From Phragmites australis (lineage: Eukaryota; Streptophyta; Magnoliopsida; Poales; Poaceae): a stretch of DNA of 64,000 nucleotides. The stretch spans positions 41,511,001 through 41,575,000 of the forward strand of contig NC_084921.1 of the NCBI RefSeq assembly GCF_958298935.1, given 5' to 3'. A model generated the notes under the pieces. The model searched no databases. It was not told where the DNA came from and worked only from the letters and a program-made list of their open reading frames with translations. Below, one piece after another: positions 58,546 through 64,000 of the stretch (position 1 is its first letter; every line of letters starts with the position of its first letter). A program made the position numbers and the translations under genes.

Positions 58546-60080
58546 GAAAAAAAAATTCATTTTACTCTCTCGAACTATCATATTTATCCAAATAACCCTT
58601 AAATTTTTAAACCGTCCATTTTACTCTCGAACTATCAATACCGTCCATTTTACCCTCTGGAGTAGTTTTTCTCGGTGGTTTTGATGACGTGGCAGTGGTT
58701 TCGCCACGTGGTAGTCCTAGTCAGCATGCTGACATCAGCGTTACGCAGTAATTCGATTTTTTTAGAAAAATAATTCATGAGAATAGATTATTTCGAAAAA
58801 TAGGTTTTATGTTCAGAAAAAATCCAAAAAATATAAAATAATTTAGATAAATGTTTTAATATTTTTTAGCTCTGTTTTTATTTCTATAAATATTATTTAA
58901 TTTTTTTCTATTGTAAAAATTATTCTAAAAATGTTAGAATAAATGTTTTGATTTGGAAAATAGTTTTAGAAAATATAGATTAATTCTGATAAAGTTTAAA
59001 AATATTTTCTTTGATAAAATAAATACTTTTAATATGTTTTGTTGTATATTAAATTAGTTTTAATTCTAGAAAAATTAGGTTTAATTCTAGAAAAATCGTT
59101 TGTAATTTTCACGTCCCATTTGGACACATTTTGATCACATTTGGCCATATTTTGGTCATATTTGGGCACATTTTTAGCACATTTAGCCATATTTTGGACA
59201 TATTTGAGTACATTTGGGTACATTTTGACCACATTTGGGTACATTTTAGGCATATTTGGTCACATTTGGATACATTTTGGTCATATTTGTGTACATTTTG
59301 GGTATATTTTGGACACATTTGGACATATTTTGAGCATATTTTGGACACATTTGGACAAAATATGGTCAAACGTGCCCAAATACAACAAAATGTACCAAAA
59401 TGTACTCAAATATGTCCAAAATATGTCCAAATGTGCCCAAATATGACCAAAATATGCTCAAATATGACCAAAATATGGCCAAATGTGATCAAAATGTGTC
59501 CAAATGGGACGCGTAAACTACAAACGATTTTTCTGGAATTAAACCTAATTTTTCTAGAATGAAAACTAATTTAATATACAACAAAACATATTAAAAATAT
59601 TTATTTTATCAAAGAAAATATTTTTAAACTTTATCAGAATTAATCTATATTTTCTAAAACTATTTTCCAAATTAAATCATTTATTCTAACATTTTTAGAA
59701 TAATTTTTACACTAGAAAAACATTAAATAATATTTACAGAAATAAAAAACAGAGCTAAAAACATATTAAAACATTTATCTAAATCATTTTATATTTTTTG
59801 GATTTTTTTCTGAACATAAAGCCTATTTTTCGGAATAATGTATTCTCATGAATTATTTTTCTAAATAAAAATTAAATTACTGCGCAACGCTGATGTCAGC
59901 ACGCTGACTAGGACTGCTATGTGGTAAAACCGCCGCCACGTTATCAAAACTACCGAGAAAAACCACTCCAGGGGTAAAATGGACGGTATTGATGTTCGGT
60001 GGAGTAAAATGGATGGTTTAAATGTTCAGGAGTTATTCAGACAAACGTGATAGTTTAAGGGAGTAAAATAGACTTTTTTC
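58546..60080. mobile_element. Mutator-like foldback element, 1535 bp, with mirrored minisatellite core
   Basis: The left arm (58546 to about 59170) is repeated in inverted orientation in the right arm (about 59450-60080) with only scattered differences; examples are CTAGTCAGCATGCTGACATC against CTAGTCAGCGTGCTGACATC. AATAGTAAAA flanks both sides (58536-58545 and 60081-60090), a 9-10-bp TSD as made by Mutator-like transposases. Ends start GAAAAAA and then TTTTACTC. The core (about 59095-59520) is a tandem array of units of about 10-12 bp such as CACATTTGGCCATATTTTGG, which turns into its own complement near 59350. Open frames here are by-products of the repeat. Confidence 0.85.
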
Positions 60081-60090
60081 AATAGTAAAA

Positions 60091-60488
60091 TACGTGTGCA
60101 CATGAATTAGAACAGAAAGCGCATAGATGACCTAAAGGTTATGGACACTGAGTTTGCGCCAAACAAAAGATTGTAACGATGACCAGTACCAGAATTATAT
60201 CACCGTAACCTGACTCTCTCAGGTGCAGGCAGCCTTGTTTGCTTTTTTGACGAAATAAAGGTACTAAAACCATTTGGAAGCGTGCAACCCGTCTAGAAAA
60301 GCACGGCGCAGACTTGTCTTGCGAAGCAGCAGCCGAAATGGCTAGCTAGTTTACACGCGTGCGTTGCTAACCCCACGCGCGCTCGATTTCCGAATGGAAA
60401 AAAAATCCATCGGTTCCCTTTTCCTTCATTCGAGAAAATACACATATCTCTGTCCGTCCGAGCGTCTTCCACCCCTCTATCTCCCTAG
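60091..60488. other. Intergenic sequence
   Basis: No gene or repeat recognised. A 62-codon frame begins at 60364 but lacks protein features and runs into the copia LTR. Confidence 0.4.
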
Positions 60489-62347
60489 TGTAAAGATTGT
60501 GGAAGCTTTGAATCTTTTTCTCGGGCCATATCATCTATTTATAGGCCGGTAATAGCTACCGATGACGTGGCATGTATAGATTGTTTTACAAGATCTCATT
60601 CAAACTTATCTTCTAGATTCTATTCTATCTCTAGTTACAACAAATCTTTTGTTACAAACGGACATGCCACCTAAACTCGTCTACTTCTATCTCTAGACCG
60701 AGTACAATTTAATTCAGCACATATAATTAATATATCCAAAGCTATATTGCCATATTTATTTGGACTTGAACTCTGGGTGTGCCACTAAAGGATAGAGACC
60801 CCTTTCATATCTACTCGAAGGATTGTTTTCTTCGATGCCTGGTCCTTGATAAGAAAAAGTTAGGATAAAATTCCAGAAAAGCTTTATTATTAATGGCTAA
60901 TCTATGAACAAAATCAAGGTTCTTACTTGCATTGGGAACAAAAAGGACATTATTCAAATGAAAATTTCGAGTAGGGGTATGAACAACCGTATGACCAACA
61001 TGACTAATTTTCATACATGTACCACTGGCAGTGCGCACTGGATCATGCCCGTTGTACTTGTCACATATCGTTAGCTTCTCAAGTTCCCCTGTGATATGAT
61101 CAGTAGCACCTGTGTCTGTGTACCAATTAGTATCAACACTATAATATGAAGTGGTTGCTACACCAGCAACCTTCTCTTCTTGCTGAAAGTTGGGGTCGAA
61201 CCGATTCCAACAGTTGAACGCCGTGTGACCACTCTTGCCACAAAGTTGACACATCGGCCTTGGAATGTTGGAGATGTTTTGTCCTCCATGTCTGGTATCG
61301 TTGTTGGAGCGACCCCTGAGATTGTTGTTGTGGCCACTGCCACAGTTGCGCCCTCCACGACCTTGTGGATTGTAGCTGCCACCACATCCTCGCGTGACTG
61401 AGTTTGCCAAAGATTAAAACTGGCCACCATTTTTGGGGCCTTGAAGAAGCTCGATCCGTAGATCATAGCTGAGGAGTTGAGCGTACAGATCACTCAACTA
61501 CATTTGATCTGTGCATGCAATAATGAACGACACTAATGGGTTGTACTCCATGTCGAGGCCTACAAGAATAAATAAGACCATCTCCTCATCATCTAGGCGC
61601 GTCCCGGCAGTAGCTAGTTCATCGCCAGGAGACTTCATCTTGTTGAAGTAGGCCGCCATGGTCAGGTTGCCTTTCTGGGCATTGGCAAGAGATATCCTCA
61701 AGTTGGTGATGTGGATACACGATTGGGACGAAAACATCTCTTGGACAGCTACCCAGACCTCAGCTACTCTACTCATTGTCGCCACCTGCATTAACACCTC
61801 TTTGGAAAGAGAGTTAACCAGGCATCCTAGCACTTGCTAGTCTTGCGCCAACCACTGCGTGTACGCAGGATTAGGAACCGCCTCCTTGGACTTGTGTGTC
61901 TTCTCGACGTCGATCATCTTTGTCACCAGAGTGGTTCCATCTAGGAAACCAGTGAGCTATGCTCCTCGCACAGTAGGAAGGATTTATCCCATGTCAATCT
62001 TCTAGAGATGGGAGAGCCAAGGGGAGATAGTGACGCCATGGAGGAGGAAGAGGTCATCGACATAGATGTATCTTAGAAGAGGATGGCTTTGATTACCATG
62101 TAAAGATTGTGGAAGCGTTGAACCCTTTTCTCGGGTTGCGTCATCTATTTATAGACCAGCAATAGCTGCCAGCATGGCGTGTACATATTATTTTACAAGA
62201 TCTCATTCAAACCTATCTTCTAGATTCTATTCTATCTCTAGTTACAACAAATCTTTTGTTACAAATACACATGCCACCTAAACCGATCTACTTCTATCTA
62301 TAGATCTTGTACAACTCAAATCAATATCTCCAGAAGCTATATTGCTA
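60489..62347 (-). mobile_element. Ty1/copia element with most of pol deleted
   Basis: LTRs at 60489-60752 (3') and 62099-62347 (5') both start TGTAAAGATTGTGGAAGC and end near AGCTATATTGC. TGGTAATCAAAGCC on the minus strand beside the right LTR is a tRNA-Met-type primer-binding site. Only gag, protease and the first few integrase codons lie between. Reverse transcriptase and most of integrase are gone, so the copy cannot move alone. Matching TSDs were not seen. Confidence 0.85.
60811..61950 (-). pseudogene. copia gag and protease
   Basis: Minus strand. Gag (61498-61833) has the UBN2-type core (EVLMQVATMSRVAEVWVAVQ; SLANAQKGNLTMAAYFNKMK). The zinc knuckle CQLCGKSGHTAFNCWNRF is at about 61200-61250. 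Protease: YTDTGATDHITGELEKL, with an intact D-T-G, then VLFVPNASKNL. Integrase begins (FLEFYPNFFL) and stops at about 60811. A stop separates the gag pieces near 61497. Confidence 0.85.
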
Positions 62348-62399
62348 TTGCAAACACTTGGATCTTGTCTCTTTCTTTCTATATGATAGGGTTGCTGGC

Positions 62400-63753
62400 G
62401 AGGAGGTTTGTGGTTCCGGTGATGGTGAGGAAGGGTGGGAATAGGACGGCAAATGTATTGGTGCTATCCTAGGAGTTTGTGGTTTTGGAGATGGTGATGG
62501 CGGATGGGAGCGGGACGGTGAATGTATTGGTGCTATTGTAGGAGTTAGTGGTTTTGGAGATGGTGATGGTGGGTGGGGATGTGACGGTGCACGTGTTTGA
62601 ACTAACTTGGGGTTTTGTCGCTTTGTTGCTGCTGATGTATTGGTGTTGGTGCTATCATAGGGTTTTGTGGTTCTAGAGATGGTGATGGAGGGTGAGAGTG
62701 GGATTGTGTTGGTGCTACTTCAGGGGTTTTGGGTTTTGGTGATGGTGATGTGACGGTGAATGCTTTTGTGCTACCCTAGGGGGCTACGCTTTAGGAGATG
62801 GTGCTAGAGAAGGGCTTGTGCTTGAATCCAATTGTGAAGTAGAAAATGGTTGAGCTACGGAAAGGGCTGGAGGTAGAGTACGTGGTTGGGGATTTGGTGA
62901 TAGGGATGAAGATGGCGATAAGGAAGGATTTGTTGCAAGGCTTGAAGCAGGGAAGAAGCCTTTGAGCTAGTCGGTGGTGGTGAAAGGGAAGATATGCGTG
63001 GTTGAGGCTTTGGAAACAAGGATGGAGATGTTGATAAGATAGTTGTTAGTGCAAGGCTGGAAGTAGGGGAAGTGGCTTTTGAGCTAGTTGGTGATGGTTA
63101 AGGCAAGTAGGAAGGCAAAGAAGGTGGGTATAAAGTGTGAGGATGAGGCGGGAATGATGTTGAGGGGAGCTATGCATGTGAGATTGGTGACATGGTGGGT
63201 GATGGAAGTTGAGTTAGAGCCCAAGGAGAAGGCATATGAGACGGTAAGGGCTCGTAAGGTGGTGCAACTAATGATGGTATGGGTGCGAATGAGTGAGAAG
63301 GCGCATATGAAGAATCTGATGTTGAAGACACAATAGATGGCGAAGGTGAAGGCACAGTCAAAGCCGATGATGGAGCGTATAAATGTGGCTAGGGCAAAGC
63401 TCTTGACGATAGCGTGGGTGACACTGATGGCCCCTCAGAAGATGGGGATGTTAGAGGGGCTTGTGCAAGGTAATAATCCAGAGGCACTAGGATGGATGGT
63501 GGAAGCAATGGTAATGGGGAGGTAGCTTGCAAACCTGCGGGTAGCTCCACCATTTCAGTCTCTAAGACCACCATGAGCTTCTGACCCTTTTTGCACCGGC
63601 GAGCATCACCGCTGATGAAGTAGAACAGGTCAGTTCTGCCCAGCACGTATGTTGAGTCACCATTGTGCAACTCGTCGATGGGCTCCTTCTCGTCGCACGC
63701 CTCATAGTGGCGTTTGTCCACAACCAACACAGAATCTGCGCCCTTCTTGAACA
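62400..63753 (-). pseudogene. Early-nodulin-like phytocyanin with decayed proline-rich repeat tail
   Basis: From a splice acceptor (TTCACAG) at 63754, the minus strand reads FKKGADSVLVVDKRHYEACD, EKEPIDELHNGDSTYVLGRT, DLFYFISGDARRCKKGQKLM, the second part of a plastocyanin-like domain. The copper-binding His is replaced, as in early-nodulin-like (ENODL) extracellular proteins, often GPI-anchored. A Pro/Ser-rich region follows. It meets a TAG at 63389-63391 but continues in the same frame (VPSPSPSIVSSTSDSSYAPS) to another stop at about 63170. Further on, 62410-62550 consists of 69-bp units reading APIHSPSRSHPPSPSPKPQT. The first exon with the signal peptide should lie beyond 63754, probably outside the window. 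The in-frame stops indicate decay, or the protein simply ends at 63389. Confidence 0.7.
62408..62620 (-). repeat. 69-bp tandem repeats (23-residue units)
   Basis: At least two full units of exactly 69 bp and further diverged ones with the phrase TGGTTTTGGAGATGGTGATG; more degenerate copies extend to about 62790. In the coding frame on the minus strand each unit is Pro/Ser-rich. Confidence 0.8.
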
Positions 63754-64000
63754 CTGTGAAGTAGCATAAGAGCATCTCCAAGAGACACCCTTTTCTATTC
63801 CTTATATCTAAATTTAGAGTTTTTTTTTTGACTAAAAACCACTCTCCAACAGCTCCCCAAACAATATCCCTATTTTTATTAATCCCCTAAACACACCCCA
63901 ACCTAGCTATATCTAAGGGTTCCCAATCCGTGCCCGCATCTGGTTTCGACGTAGCGGTGATCATGGTGGAGGACGATCGGAATCGAGCCCCCAGCCACCA
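63754..64000. other. Probable intron of the ENODL gene with MITE-like end
   Basis: It begins AAGAGCATCTCCAAGAG at about 63766, similar to the end of the element in RCC1 intron 2, and has CTCTCCAACAGCTCC at about 63842. No exon was identified up to the window edge. Confidence 0.4.

Noticed and set aside
59131..59562. Long open frames on both strands with His/Phe/Ile- or Met/Pro/Lys-rich repeats
   Set aside because: They are translations of the mirrored minisatellite inside the foldback. The composition is purely that of the DNA repeat.
1..64000. CRISPR arrays, prokaryotic operons, tRNA genes, rRNA genes
   Set aside because: None were seen. Repeats present are transposon, LTR or microsatellite in type, and no cloverleaf was recognised.

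Overview
This window is nuclear DNA from a grass (Poaceae). The evidence is intron-rich genes, a MADS-box gene of the monocot-specific MADS32 type, dense MITEs, and nested LTR retrotransposons of typical grass lineages. The species cannot be told from the sequence alone. No prokaryotic features (operons, CRISPR) are present.

Layout. 1-4969: decayed minus-strand Ty3/gypsy element cut by the window edge. 5393-5893: single-exon SRPBCC / lachrymatory-factor-synthase-like gene. 6209-7630: frameshifted PPR gene with a MITE near its 3' end. 9475-9690: last exon of a CASP-like membrane protein. 10869-15206: RCC1-repeat gene containing a likely U12-type intron. 17621-24018: SPA (SPA1-related, COP1 partner) light-signalling gene of seven exons that join to a 787-residue frame; intron 2 hosts a complete small LTR retroelement. 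27014-27593: broken Pollen Ole e 1-family gene with a MITE ending at its stop codon. 27605-34054: decayed CACTA element abutting a decayed hAT element. 34400-34940: box C/D snoRNA gene with site II/telo-box promoter motifs, predicted to guide 2'-O-methylation of 5.8S rRNA A47. 35379-37694: minus-strand MADS32-like floral transcription factor gene. 39303-54722: a chromovirus (Reina-like) interrupted by a 9.4-kb Tat-type gypsy element and by a GC-rich hAT MITE. 54.9-60.1 kb: two long foldback elements and a hAT MITE. 60489-62347: internally deleted copia element. 62400-63753: phytocyanin/early-nodulin-like gene with a decayed proline-rich repeat tail, running off the right edge.

The host genes act in separate processes: light signalling (SPA), floral identity (MADS32), rRNA modification (snoRNA), probable RCC1-type signalling, and cell-wall or membrane proteins. 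More than half of the window is mobile-element sequence. Insertions have altered genes in at least three places: the PPR 3' end, the Ole e 1 stop codon, and SPA intron 2.

Main leads are the snoRNA with exact 5.8S complementarity, a U12-type intron whose in-frame 3' end is GG, a 1.5-kb foldback with a mirrored minisatellite core, and a 29-bp direct repeat flanking a 15-kb nested retroelement. All functional statements rest on reading motifs by eye; no database search was run.
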